Part shown: positions 52,134-60,852 of the stretch, piece after piece
Layout: every line of letters begins with the position of its first letter
Position numbering within the stretch: position 1 is the stretch's first letter
Assembly: GCF_009862265.1 (NCBI RefSeq)
Contig: NZ_WWGX01000030.1
Span: 1 to 64,000 of the forward strand
Length of the DNA stretch: 64,000 nucleotides
Source: Streptomyces sp. SID8352
Lineage (GTDB): Bacteria > Actinomycetota > Actinomycetes > Streptomycetales > Streptomycetaceae
Direction of reading: 5' to 3'
Translations under genes and position numbers: made by a program
Notes under the pieces: generated by a model
Told to the model about the DNA's origin: nothing
Seen by the model: the letters and a program-made list of their open reading frames with translations, nothing else
Databases searched by the model: none

Positions 52134-53066
52134 ATGAGCAAGAAGCAGACGAGCAGGATGCTGGCGCGGATGGCGAGCGGGGAGCCGGTCGAACTGGCCA
52201 GTCCCATGGCGTCCGTGAAGAAGCTGGCCCGACTCGCCTTCGTCGCCCAGCAGTTCGGCTACGAGTACGCCGACGTGCGGCAGGGCGGCGGCGCCAACAA
52301 CAGCGCGCTCCGCATGCTGATCGTCCCCGACCCCAGTCCCCGGGCGCGGGCCAGGGCAGCGCAGAACTGGGCGCAGTACCCGAACGCGGGGGACGGCGTC
52401 TCCGTGCCGCCGCCGGTGCCGGACGCCCTCGAACTGCTCAAGGCCCGCATCAACTTCGACCTCACCGGCAGGAACGGCGACAGGCGGATCGGCTACGGGG
52501 CGCTCGGCGTCACCGTCGGCTGCGTCGTCCTCGCCTTCCGGGCCGGGGGCCGCTCGGGGCACTTCGTCATGGCCGCGGCCATCTGGCTGTTCGTGATGGT
52601 CCTGCTGGCCATCGGCTTCGTCGTCAACCGCAGGCGCAACGCCAAGTTCGCGGCGCTGCTCGGGGCCGCCGGATTCGTGCCGGTCCCCGACGCCACCGGG
52701 CGCACGCGCTACCTCCCGCCGGGGGCGCTGCCGCCGGGCCACGGCCTGCCGGGCGTCGGCCCCGGCTCCCCGTACGGCCACCCCGCCCCGGGCCCCTACG
52801 GGCAGCAGCCGCCCCCGCAGCCGTACCCGCCGCAGCAGCCGGCTCCCGGCCCGTACGCCCCGCAGCAGCCGGCCCCCGCCGACCAGTACGCCCCGCAGCA
52901 GCCGGCCCCCGGCCCGTACGCCCCGTCGCAGGCCCCGTACGGACAGCAGCCGCAGGCCCCCTACGGGCAGGGGGCCCAGCCCCCGTACCCCCAGCAGGGG
53001 CCCCACGGGGCGTGGCCGCCCGCGCAGCAGCCCCCTCACTGGGGCCCGCAGCCCCCTCCGCACTGA
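52134..53066 (+). CDS. uncharacterised two-helix membrane protein with a Pro/Gln/Tyr-rich tail
   Basis: A 310-residue protein not recognised by family. Residues 1-110 are soluble (LARLAFVAQQFGYEYADVR, ALELLKARINFDLTG); two close helices follow (IGYGALGVTVGCVVLAF and VMAAAIWLFVMVLLAIGFVV), then a short charged segment and about 120 residues of PYAPQQPAPGP-type repeats, presumably cytoplasmic and disordered. The ATG has a GGGGAGA ribosome site. It forms its own unit between two terminators; the tail composition resembles that of PkaA and other actinobacterial membrane proteins, with no shared function implied. Confidence 0.8.
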   Translation: MSKKQTSRMLARMASGEPVELASPMASVKKLARLAFVAQQFGYEYADVRQGGGANNSALRMLIVPDPSPRARARAAQNWAQYPNAGDGVSVPPPVPDALELLKARINFDLTGRNGDRRIGYGALGVTVGCVVLAFRAGGRSGHFVMAAAIWLFVMVLLAIGFVVNRRRNAKFAALLGAAGFVPVPDATGRTRYLPPGALPPGHGLPGVGPGSPYGHPAPGPYGQQPPPQPYPPQQPAPGPYAPQQPAPADQYAPQQPAPGPYAPSQAPYGQQPQAPYGQGAQPPYPQQGPHGAWPPAQQPPHWGPQPPPH

Positions 53067-53133
53067 CCGGCCGCACCACCGGGTGCCCGTCCCGGCGCCC
53101 GGAACGGACCGTCGGCGCGGATCGCCGGGCGGT

Positions 53134-53168
53134 CCCCCGAGCGCGCCGCCGGGTGGCGCGCTCGGGGG
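53134..53168 (+). terminator. terminator after the two-helix membrane protein
   Basis: Perfect 14-bp stem CCCCCGAGCGCGCC/GGCGCGCTCGGGGG with a 7-base loop, upstream of hemD-like gene. Confidence 0.8.
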
Positions 53169-53295
53169 AGTGACCCCTGGACACGCCGTCCGGGCGGGGT
53201 TGTCACACTGGGGCGCACGGGGGAACCGGGCGCGGCGCGAGCGGCGGCGGGTTCCGCCGGTGCGAGCGACGGCGGCCGATCGGAGTGCGTGGGAC

Positions 53296-54147
53296 ATGGA
53301 CGACGGGGAACAGCGGACCGGGCAGGGCCCCCTGACCGGATTCACCGTGGGCGTCACGGCCGCCCGCCGGGCCGAGGAACTGATCACCCTGCTCCAGCGG
53401 CGCGGAGCCGAAGTGCTCCACGCCCCGGCGCTGCGGATCGTCCCGCTCGCCGACGACAGCGAACTCCTCGCGGCGACCCGGGAACTGGTCGCGCGGGCGC
53501 CGGACGTGGTGGTGGCCACCACCGCCGTCGGCTTCCGCGGCTGGACCGAGGCGGCCGACGGCTGGGGGCTGGGCGGGGCCCTGCTGGAGCGGCTGCGCGC
53601 GGCGGAGCTGCTGGCGCGCGGGCCCAAGGTCACCGGCACGGTCCGCGCCGCCGGACTGAGCGAGAGGTGGTCACCCGCCTCCGAGTCCATGGCCGAGGTG
53701 CTGGAACGGCTCCTGGCCGAGGGCGTCGCGGGCCGCCGGATCGCCGTCCAGTTGCACGGCGAGCCGCTGACGGAGTTCGTGGGGGCGCTGCGGGCGGGCG
53801 GCGCCGAGGTCGTGGGCGTTCCCGTCTACCGCTGGCTGCCGCCGGAGGACCTCGGGCCCGTGGACCGGCTGCTGGACGGCGTCCTCGCGGGCGGTGTGGA
53901 CGCCGTGGTGTTCACCAGCGCGCCCGCCGCGGTGTCGCTGCTGGACCGGGCGGGGCAGCGCGGCCGACTGCCCGCACTGGTCGCCGCGCTCCGCGACGGC
54001 GTGGTGGCGGCCTGCGTGGGGCCGGTCACCGCCCAGCCGCTGCGGGCGCACGGGATCGACACGGTGGAGCCGGAGCGGTTCCGGCTGGCGCCGCTGGTCC
54101 AGGCACTCTGCCGGGAACTGCCCGTCCGGGCCCGCCCTCGCCCCTGA
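53296..54147 (+). CDS. uroporphyrinogen-III synthase family protein
   Basis: HemD-type cyclase, 283 residues, which would close hydroxymethylbilane with inversion of ring D on the way to haem, sirohaem and cobalamin. Visible family blocks: GFTVGVTAARRAEELITLLQRRGAEVLHAPALRI at the start, VVVATTAVGFRGW, VAVQLHGEPLTEFV, GVPVYRWLPP, VVFTSAPAAVSLL and ACVGPVTAQPLRAHGI. No other tetrapyrrole gene is near, and the C-terminal winged helix found in some actinobacterial paralogues is absent. It may be an accessory copy rather than the main haem-operon enzyme, so no symbol is given. Confidence 0.83.
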   Translation: MDDGEQRTGQGPLTGFTVGVTAARRAEELITLLQRRGAEVLHAPALRIVPLADDSELLAATRELVARAPDVVVATTAVGFRGWTEAADGWGLGGALLERLRAAELLARGPKVTGTVRAAGLSERWSPASESMAEVLERLLAEGVAGRRIAVQLHGEPLTEFVGALRAGGAEVVGVPVYRWLPPEDLGPVDRLLDGVLAGGVDAVVFTSAPAAVSLLDRAGQRGRLPALVAALRDGVVAACVGPVTAQPLRAHGIDTVEPERFRLAPLVQALCRELPVRARPRP

Positions 54148-55070
54148 TCCGGGCGCACCCTCGCCCCCGCTCTGCCCCGGGCCCGCGCCCTGCCCCGCCT
54201 CCGTCCCGGGCCGGCCCCGACCAGGGTTTCAGCCCCGGCCCGTTCCGGGGTTCGCCGACCCCGGACCGGGCCATCCGGCCGCAACCCCGGCTCCGGCCAC
54301 AGGGGCGGTCTGCCCCTGAGCTGCCCCGGGCCTCGATCCCGGCCCGATCCCGGGCTCGGGCCACCCGGTGTCAATCTCGGCCCCGGCCTCGGGGGCGGCC
54401 CGGTCCCGCCCTGCCCCGGGCCCGCCCCTGACCTTGATCCCGGCCCGATCCCGGGCTCGGGCCACCCGGTGTCAATCTCGGCCCCGGCCTCGGGGGCGGC
54501 CCGGTCCCGCTCTGCCCCGGGCCCGCCCCCTGCCCCGCCTCCGTCCCGGGCCGGCCCCGACCTGACCCGGGTCGCAAGCCCGGCCCGGCCTTGACCCCGG
54601 CCTCAGCCCCGGGCCCGGCCCACCCGGCCGCGGCCCCTGCCCGCCCGAGCACGGGCCCAGGGCGGCCGATCCGGCTCTCGACCCCGCGGCCCCGGCAGCG
54701 GCCCGATCCGGGTCGCGACCTCGACCCCGGGCTCGACCACCCGGTGTCAACCCCGGCCCCGGCCCCGGCCTCGGGGGCGGCCCGATCCCGGCCTCAGCCC
54801 CGGGCCCGGCCCGCCCGGCCCGAGCCCTGACCGGCCCGGTCCTGGCCCCGGCCAGGGCTCCGGGCCCCGCTCCGTTCCTGGCCCCGGTCGCGTTCAGGCG
54901 CCCTCCGTCGGGGGTCCTCTCCGGCCCCTCCCGGCCCTCCCGTCCTCCGCGCGGCCCCCGGGGACGGGGCCAAAGGGCGGTGGACGCGCGTTTCCCCGGC
55001 CGCCCCGTGGCCTCCCGGCCCCCTTTTCGCGTACGGTTGACGGCTGCCCAGCACGTCAGAAGGGGGCCCG
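54148..55070. repeat. 0.9-kb repeat gap with a 101-bp tandem duplication
   Basis: A long GC-rich gap without a gene. A 101-base unit starting at 54335 recurs at 54436, nearly identical for about 95 bases; a decayed third copy of its centre (marked by ACCCGGTGTCAA) lies at 54735-54790. Other parts repeat CCCCGGGCCGGCCCCGAC-type strings. The last 150 bases hold the helD-like promoter; TACGGT at 55031 is a candidate -10 box. Confidence 0.85.
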
Positions 55071-57446
55071 GTGGCCGCACAGGCACAACAGGATTCAGCG
55101 GTCGACGCCGTGCACGACGACGCGGACCGCGGTCCCGCGGGGGACGCGGAGCGCGACCCCGGTGGCGACTCCGTGCGCGACCGCGAGATCCGGGGGGAGC
55201 AGGCGCACCTGGACCGGGTGTACCGGCGCCTGGAGGAGAAGATCCACGAGGCCGAGTTCCTCATGAACGACGCCGCCCAGCGCGGCCAGGTCGGCACCCC
55301 CGGCGCGCTCGCGGAGCGCGACGCGCAGGTCTTCCGGGCGGGCATCCACCTCAACCGCCTGAACAACGAGTTCGAGGACTTCCTCTTCGGCCGCATCGAC
55401 CTGCTCCTCGGCAAGGACGGCAAGAAGGGACCCGACGGCGCCTACACCGCCGTCGAGCCCGCCGAGGGCACCCTGCGCCCCGACGGCACCGCCGACATCG
55501 CCGAGACACTGCACATCGGCCGCATCGGCGTCCTCGACGCGGAGTACGCCCCGCTGGTGATCGACTGGCGCGCGCCCGCCGCCGCGCCGTTCTACCGCTC
55601 CACCCCGGTCGACCCCGGCCGCGTGGTGCGCCGCCGGGTGATCCGATCCAAGGGTCGGCGCGTCCTCGGCGTCGAGGACGACCTGATGCGGCCCGAGATC
55701 ACGGCCTACCTGGACGGCGAACGGCTCGCCGTCACCGGGGACGGCGCCCTGATGGCCGCCCTCGGCCAGGCCCGCACCCACAGCATGCGGGACATCGTGG
55801 CCTCCATCCAGGCCGAGCAGGACCGGGTGATCCGCGCCCCCGCCGCCTCCGTCACCTATGTCGAGGGCGGTCCCGGCACCGGCAAGACCGCCGTCGCCCT
55901 GCACCGCGCCGCCTACCTGCTCTACCAGGACCGGCGGCGCTACGCGGGCGGCATCCTGATCGTCTCCCCGACCCCGCTGCTGGTGGCGTACACCGAGGGG
56001 GTGCTGCCCTCGCTGGGCGAGGAGGGCCAGGTCGCCATCCGCGCCATCGGCTCGCTGGTCGACGGCGCCGAGGCCACCCTGTACGACTCTCCGGCCACCG
56101 CCCGCGCCAAGGGCTCCGCCCGCATGACCGGCGTCCTGCGCAGAGCCGCCCGGGGCACCCTGGAGTCGGCCGGGGCGCCGGACCGGCTGCGCGTCGTGGT
56201 CTTCGGACGGCGCCTCGAACTGGACGCCGGGCGGCTGGCCGCCGTCCGGCGCACCGCCCTCGGCGGCACCGCCCCGGTCAACCTGCTGCGCCCGCGCGCC
56301 CGCAGGCTGCTGCTGGACGCCCTGTGGGACCTCTCGGGCGCCGCCGGACGGCACACCGACCCGGAACTGGCGGCCGAGCTGCGCTCCTCCTTCGACGAGG
56401 ACGTGAGCACCGAGGACTCCTTCACGGAGTTCCTGGACGCCTGGTGGCCGGAGCTGACCCCGGCGGCGGTCCTGTCGGCCATGGCCGACGAGCGGCGGCT
56501 GGGCCGCTGGGCGCGGCGCGTCCTCAACCCGGGCGAGGTCCGCCGGGTGGCCCGCTCGCTGCGCCGGGACGGCCGCACCGTGCACGACATCGCCCTGCTG
56601 GACGAGTTGCAGGCCGTCCTCGGCACCCCCGCGCGCCCCCGCAGACGGCGTGAGGCCGACCCGCTGGACCAGCTCACCGGGCTGGAGGAGCTGATGCCGC
56701 AGCGCGAGGAGACCCAGCGGGAGCGCGCCGAGCGGCTGGCGCAGGAGCGGACCGAGTACGCGCACGTCATCGTGGACGAGGCACAGGACCTCACGCCCAT
56801 GCAGTGGCGGATGGTCGGCCGCCGGGGCCGGCACGCCACCTGGACGGTCGTCGGGGACCCGGCCCAGTCCTCCTGGTCCGACCCGGACGAGGCGGCCCAG
56901 GCCCGTGACGAGGCCCTGGGCAGCCGTCCGCGCCGCCGCTTCGAGCTGACCGTGAACTACCGCAACCCCGCCGAGATCGCCGAGCTGGCGGCCAGGGTGC
57001 TGGCCCTCGCCATGCCCGGCTCCACGGCGCCGTCGGCGGTCCGCTCCACCGGGGTCGAGCCCCGCTTCGTCACCGCGGGCCCGGCCCGGGGCGCGGGCGG
57101 GGGCGCGGGAACGGCGGCGGACACCGTCCGGGCGGAGGCCGCGCGGCTGCTGGAGCTGGTCGACGGCACGGTCGGCGTCGTCGTGGCCATGAACCGCCGC
57201 GAGGAGGCCCGCCGCTGGCTGGCCGGACTGGGCGACCGGGTGGTGGCGCTCGGCAGCCTGGAGGCCAAGGGGCTGGAGTACGACGCGACGGTCGTCGTCT
57301 CCCCGGCCGAGATCGCCGACGAGTCGCCCGCCGGGCTGCGGGTGCTCTATGTCGCCCTGACCCGGGCCACCCAGCAGTTGACGGTCGTCTCCTGCGAGCG
57401 GGACGAGCCGGACGCGGCCGGGATCCCGGACCTGCTGCGCGACTGA
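55071..57446 (+). CDS. HelD/HelR-like UvrD-family ATPase
   Basis: A 791-residue superfamily 1 protein. The N-terminal 35-95 region (EQAHLDRVYRRLEEKIHEAEF and on) is a likely coiled coil. Walker A GGPGTGKTAVALHRA sits at about 265; HVIVDEAQDLTPMQW (Walker B) near 564; VVGDPAQSSW, LTVNYRNPAEIA, LEAKGLEYDATVVV and VALTRATQQL complete the SF1 set. This plan is that of HelD, which enters RNA polymerase and frees stalled or drug-bound enzyme; actinobacterial relatives can give rifamycin tolerance. The GTG start is chosen for MAAQAQQD. DNA-helicase activity itself is not implied. Confidence 0.88.
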   Translation: MAAQAQQDSAVDAVHDDADRGPAGDAERDPGGDSVRDREIRGEQAHLDRVYRRLEEKIHEAEFLMNDAAQRGQVGTPGALAERDAQVFRAGIHLNRLNNEFEDFLFGRIDLLLGKDGKKGPDGAYTAVEPAEGTLRPDGTADIAETLHIGRIGVLDAEYAPLVIDWRAPAAAPFYRSTPVDPGRVVRRRVIRSKGRRVLGVEDDLMRPEITAYLDGERLAVTGDGALMAALGQARTHSMRDIVASIQAEQDRVIRAPAASVTYVEGGPGTGKTAVALHRAAYLLYQDRRRYAGGILIVSPTPLLVAYTEGVLPSLGEEGQVAIRAIGSLVDGAEATLYDSPATARAKGSARMTGVLRRAARGTLESAGAPDRLRVVVFGRRLELDAGRLAAVRRTALGGTAPVNLLRPRARRLLLDALWDLSGAAGRHTDPELAAELRSSFDEDVSTEDSFTEFLDAWWPELTPAAVLSAMADERRLGRWARRVLNPGEVRRVARSLRRDGRTVHDIALLDELQAVLGTPARPRRRREADPLDQLTGLEELMPQREETQRERAERLAQERTEYAHVIVDEAQDLTPMQWRMVGRRGRHATWTVVGDPAQSSWSDPDEAAQARDEALGSRPRRRFELTVNYRNPAEIAELAARVLALAMPGSTAPSAVRSTGVEPRFVTAGPARGAGGGAGTAADTVRAEAARLLELVDGTVGVVVAMNRREEARRWLAGLGDRVVALGSLEAKGLEYDATVVVSPAEIADESPAGLRVLYVALTRATQQLTVVSCERDEPDAAGIPDLLRD

Positions 57447-57562
57447 GCGCGAGCGCCCCGCGTGCCCCGAGCGCCCCGGAGGGGGCCGCCGGGGAGTCCG
57501 TGGGGGAGCCGCCTCTCACCGGGAGGCCCCTACGGGGAGCCGCTCCCTGGAGAACGGCCTCC

Positions 57563-57637
57563 GGCCCCTACGGGGAGGGCCCCTACGGGGAGGGCCCCTA
57601 CGGGGAGGGCCCCTACGGGGAGGGCCCCTACGGGGCC
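57563..57637. repeat. 15-bp tandem repeat downstream of the helD-like gene
   Basis: Five exact copies of GGCCCCTACGGGGAG. Each unit is itself an inverted repeat (CCCCTACGGGG), so the array can fold into successive small hairpins on either strand. Confidence 0.93.
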
Positions 57638-57773
57638 CCAAAGGGGAAGTGCACCCCCGGGCGGGGACACCCCTGAGGGCCCGGGCCGGGGGCTCCCGGC
57701 GGGCGCGCCCCGGGCGCGTTCACCGCGCGTCCTCCCGGACGGCGCCCGGCGGGGAGGAGGCGCGGACAGGCGA

Positions 57774-57808
57774 AGGGGCCCGCGCCGTCACCGACGGCGC
57801 GGGCCCCT
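57774..57808. terminator. strong hairpin between the helD-like and malic enzyme genes
   Basis: Perfect 16-bp stem AGGGGCCCGCGCCGTC/GACGGCGCGGGCCCCT with a 3-base loop. It may end the helD-like message or a leftward small RNA (see next entry). Confidence 0.85.
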
Positions 57809-57920
57809 CGCGTTGCGCTGAGAGTGACACCGGCCCGCCATGCTCGCCTCGCGGCAAGTGGTCGCTCGAAGCGACGAAGGTTGGGCCCGGGGGCTTGGAT
57901 CGAGCCGGTGTCACATCCAC
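57774..57920 (-). ncRNA. candidate structured small RNA gene
   Basis: GTGACACCGGC (57824-57834) and GCCGGTGTCAC (57904-57914) are perfect 11-base inverted arms closing a 69-base interior that contains a second perfect hairpin, GTCGCTCGAAGCGAC (57861-57875). Read leftward, the structure is followed by the 16-bp terminator stem and preceded by GGAAT-N19-GTT, resembling a SigR-type promoter, ending about 8 bases before the first arm. No protein frame is convincing. The strand is uncertain; read rightward it could be a leader or riboswitch-like element for malic enzyme. Confidence 0.4.
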
Positions 57921-58252
57921 GGTAACAAACGATTCCCGCCCGGCGATTCCCCTTCGCCGGGTTCTTTCCGGAAGGGCCCGGACGGACCCGTCCCGGGACC
58001 CGGGGCCGGGACCCGGCACGCCCCGGCCCGGCCCCGAACCCGGCCCAGGGAGCCGCCCGGAACCGCCCTCCGGAGGCCCTTCCGTCCGCCGTTTCGGTCT
58101 CGTAAGGTGGAAATCGTTTTCCGAAAAAAGGGCCCTCCGATCGGACCGCGGTGAACAAAAAGTTCGCAATACGGGGCGGCTACCGTGTACTCGGCGGTAG
58201 GTGCGACGATCGGACGGCACAACACGCGACACGGTGAAAGAGGAAGCCCGCC
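57921..58252. promoter_or_regulatory. upstream region of the malic enzyme gene
   Basis: About 330 bases with an AT-rich segment at 58100-58190. It holds the near-palindrome GGAAATCGTTTTCC (58109-58122) and TACCGT (58181-58186) as possible operator and -10 box. Individual elements are uncertain. Confidence 0.4.
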
Positions 58253-59668
58253 ATGGCAACGGCGCCCAGCGTCTCCTACTCGATGACCATCAGGTTGGAG
58301 GTGCCCGCGAGCGGAACCTCCGTCTCGCAGCTCACCACCGCCGTGGAATCCTCCGGCGGGTCGGTGACCGGCCTCGACGTCACCGCGTCCGGCCACGAGA
58401 AGCTCCGCATCGACGTCACCATCGCGGCCAGCTCGACCTCCCACGCCGACCAGATCGTGCAGCGGCTGCGGGACGTCGAGGGCGTCGTCCTCGGCAAGGT
58501 CTCCGACCGTACGTTCCTGATGCACCTCGGCGGCAAGATCGAGATGGCGTCGAAGCACCCCATCCGCAACCGCGACGACCTCTCCATGGTCTACACGCCC
58601 GGCGTCGCCCGGGTCTGCATGGCCATCGCGCAGAACCCCGAGGACGCCCGCCGCCTGACGATCAAGCGCAACTCCGTTGCGGTCGTGACGGACGGCTCCG
58701 CGGTGCTCGGCCTGGGCAACATCGGTCCCAAGGCCGCGCTGCCGGTCATGGAGGGCAAGGCCGCGCTCTTCAAGCGCTTCGCCGGCATCGACGCCTGGCC
58801 GCTCTGCCTCGACACCCAGGACACCGACGCGATCGTCGAGATCGTCAAGGCCATCGCCCCGGGCTTCGCCGGGATCAACCTGGAGGACATCTCGGCGCCC
58901 CGCTGCTTCGAGATCGAGGCCCGGCTGCGCGAGGCCCTCGACATCCCGGTCTTCCACGACGACCAGCACGGCACCGCCATCGTCGTCCTCGCCTCGCTCA
59001 CCAACGCGCTGCGGGTCGTGGGCAAGAGCATCGACGGCGTGCGCGTCGTGATGTCCGGCGCGGGCGCGGCCGGCACGGCCATCCTGCGGCTGCTGATCGC
59101 CGCGGGCGTCAAGAACGCCGTCGTCGCCGACATCCACGGCGTCGTGCACGCCGGGCGCGCCGACCTGGTGGACGCGGCCCCGGAGTCGGCGCTGCGCTGG
59201 ATCGCGGACAACACCAACCCGGAGAACCTGACCGGCACGCTGAAGGAGGCCGTGGCGGGCGCCGACGTCTTCATCGGCGTCTCCGCCCCGGACGTGCTGG
59301 CCGGCGAGGACGTGGCGACCATGGCCGAGGGCGCGATCGTGTTCGCGCTCGCGAACCCGGATCCGGAGGTCGACCCGGCGGTCGCCCGGGAGACCGCCGC
59401 GGTGGTGGCCACGGGCCGGTCGGACTTCCCCAACCAGATCAACAACGTGCTGGTCTTCCCGGGCGTGTTCCGCGGTCTGCTGGACGCCCAGTCGCGCACG
59501 GTCACCACCTCGATGATGCTGGCCGCCGCGCAGGCTCTCGCGGACGTGGTGACCAGCGACGAGCTGAACCCGAACTACATCATTCCGAGCGTCTTCAACG
59601 ACAAGGTCGCCGGGGCGGTCGCGGGCGCCGTGCGCGACGCCGCGAGGGCGGCCGGGGTGGCCTCCTAG
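58253..59668 (+). CDS. malic enzyme with an N-terminal ACT domain
   Basis: Oxidative decarboxylation of malate to pyruvate and CO2 with NAD(P)+. 471 residues: residues 1-85 are an ACT domain (VSYSMTIRLEVPASGTS, LRIDVTIA), which usually binds a small effector. The catalytic part has MVYTPGVARVCMAIA, VVTDGSAVLGLGNIG, LEDISAPRCFEIE and FHDDQHGTAIVVLA (metal and malate ligands), and VVMSGAGAAGTA for the cofactor. Cofactor preference is not readable. It may feed pyruvate and NADPH to antibiotic or lipid synthesis. The ATG is followed at once by the ACT fold. Confidence 0.92.
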   Translation: MATAPSVSYSMTIRLEVPASGTSVSQLTTAVESSGGSVTGLDVTASGHEKLRIDVTIAASSTSHADQIVQRLRDVEGVVLGKVSDRTFLMHLGGKIEMASKHPIRNRDDLSMVYTPGVARVCMAIAQNPEDARRLTIKRNSVAVVTDGSAVLGLGNIGPKAALPVMEGKAALFKRFAGIDAWPLCLDTQDTDAIVEIVKAIAPGFAGINLEDISAPRCFEIEARLREALDIPVFHDDQHGTAIVVLASLTNALRVVGKSIDGVRVVMSGAGAAGTAILRLLIAAGVKNAVVADIHGVVHAGRADLVDAAPESALRWIADNTNPENLTGTLKEAVAGADVFIGVSAPDVLAGEDVATMAEGAIVFALANPDPEVDPAVARETAAVVATGRSDFPNQINNVLVFPGVFRGLLDAQSRTVTTSMMLAAAQALADVVTSDELNPNYIIPSVFNDKVAGAVAGAVRDAARAAGVAS

Positions 59669-60287
59669 GGGTTCCTCCCGGTCCCTCCCGCTCCCCTCCT
59701 CGCCGGGGGCCAGGACCCCGGACCCGTCACCCCGGGGCCGCCCGGGTCCCCCACGGGTGACGCGGACCCCGCGCGGCCACGGGTGACCCGGACCCTGCGG
59801 GCGGACGCGACCCCCGTACGGAGGACGTGATCCCCGAGGGGCACGGACACGCCCCCCTGGAGGGCCGGACCCGGTGCCTCCGGGGGAGCGTGCGCGCCTC
59901 CTCCGGGGCCGGTCGTGCCCGGTCCCGGGCACCGGGGACCCCGTCGGTGCCGGACGGCCGCGCTGCGGCTGTGAGGATGGCCACGGCGGGCCGCCGTACC
60001 GGCGCGTCGCGGGGCGGGGCGCCTCGGGTCGCCCTCTAGGGTGGCGCAAGGCTCAGGCGCCTGCTCCGTGTGACCCTCACGGGTGTTCTCACGGCTTCCG
60101 GGGGTGGCCGGATTGGCATTACCGCCGCAGGTGCAGGCAGGATGCCTCTCTGGGCGCGAGGGTCCGAGGACGGACCCGGGTGAGGGAACTGTCCGAGGGC
60201 CCTGGCAGCATCGGCTTTCGCTGTGCCTGACGCGCGGGTCCACCGCGTGGCACGCCTCAACGGCAAGAAGAACACGGGAGTAACAAC
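59669..60287. promoter_or_regulatory. long leader/promoter region of hup
   Basis: About 620 bases without a gene. Direct repeats around CCACGGGTGAC occur at 59751-59795. TAGGGT at 60037-60042 is the best -10-like box and would leave a leader of about 240 bases before hup, with a small perfect hairpin GGGTCCG/CGGACCC at 60160-60177. A long structured 5' leader is plausible but unproven. Confidence 0.45.
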
Positions 60288-60569
60288 ATGAACCGCAGTG
60301 AGCTGGTGGCCGCTCTGGCCGACCGCGCCGAGGTGACCCGCAAGGACGCCGACGCCGTGCTGGCCGCGTTCGCCGAGGTCGTCGGCGACATCGTCTCCAA
60401 GGGCGACGAGAAGGTCACCATCCCCGGCTTTCTGACCTTCGAGCGCACCCACCGTGCCGCTCGCACCGCCCGCAACCCGCAGACCGGCGAGCCCATCCAG
60501 ATCCCGGCCGGCTACAGCGTGAAGGTCTCCGCGGGCTCCAAGCTCAAGGAAGCCGCCAAGGGCAAGTGA
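60288..60569 (+). CDS. hupA: HU-family nucleoid protein
   Basis: Small DNA-bending protein, 93 residues: MNRSELVAALADRAEVTRKDADAVL, GFLTFERTHRAARTARNPQTGEPIQIP (DNA-binding arm) and a short Lys tail. It lacks the long Lys/Ala-rich extension of the second Streptomyces HU (HupS), so it is the short, vegetative type HupA. The ribosome site GGGAG is 8 bases before the ATG. A large bidirectional terminator follows. Confidence 0.93.
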   Translation: MNRSELVAALADRAEVTRKDADAVLAAFAEVVGDIVSKGDEKVTIPGFLTFERTHRAARTARNPQTGEPIQIPAGYSVKVSAGSKLKEAAKGK

Positions 60570-60670
60570 GCGCTCCCCGCTGAGCGCCGGGTGGCTGCGG
60601 GGCCGCCGTGGGTCCCCGGGCCCAGCGCGGCCGGCCGCGCGGTCCCCGGGCCCCGTGAGGGGCGCACCGT

Positions 60671-60722
60671 ATACGCCGATGGGGCGACCACCCGGATTCG
60701 GGTGGCCGCCCCATCGGCGTAT
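60671..60722. terminator. bidirectional terminator between hup and murA
   Basis: A 23-bp stem with a single mismatch: left arm 60671-60693, right arm 60700-60722, loop GGATTC. The outer part reads ATACGCCGATGGGGCG and its complement. It separates convergent genes. Confidence 0.92.
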
Positions 60723-60852
60723 CGCAAGGGTGTGATCCAGCCATTCGTTCCGCCACGCGGCGTCACTTTCCCGCCCCGTTTTCCCCCGCGTTTGGGCCAG
60801 GGCCCCAGGGGCCCCGGCCCGGGGAGCGGTCCGCCCGCCGTGGTCGTGTGGG

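Noticed and set aside
54900..55070. Rifamycin-associated element upstream of the helD-like gene
   Set aside because: No matching inverted repeat found by eye in the upstream segment.
57774..57920. TPP, SAM, c-di-GMP or c-di-AMP riboswitch
   Set aside because: Conserved core sequences of these classes as I know them are absent, apart from a chance CTGAGAG string.
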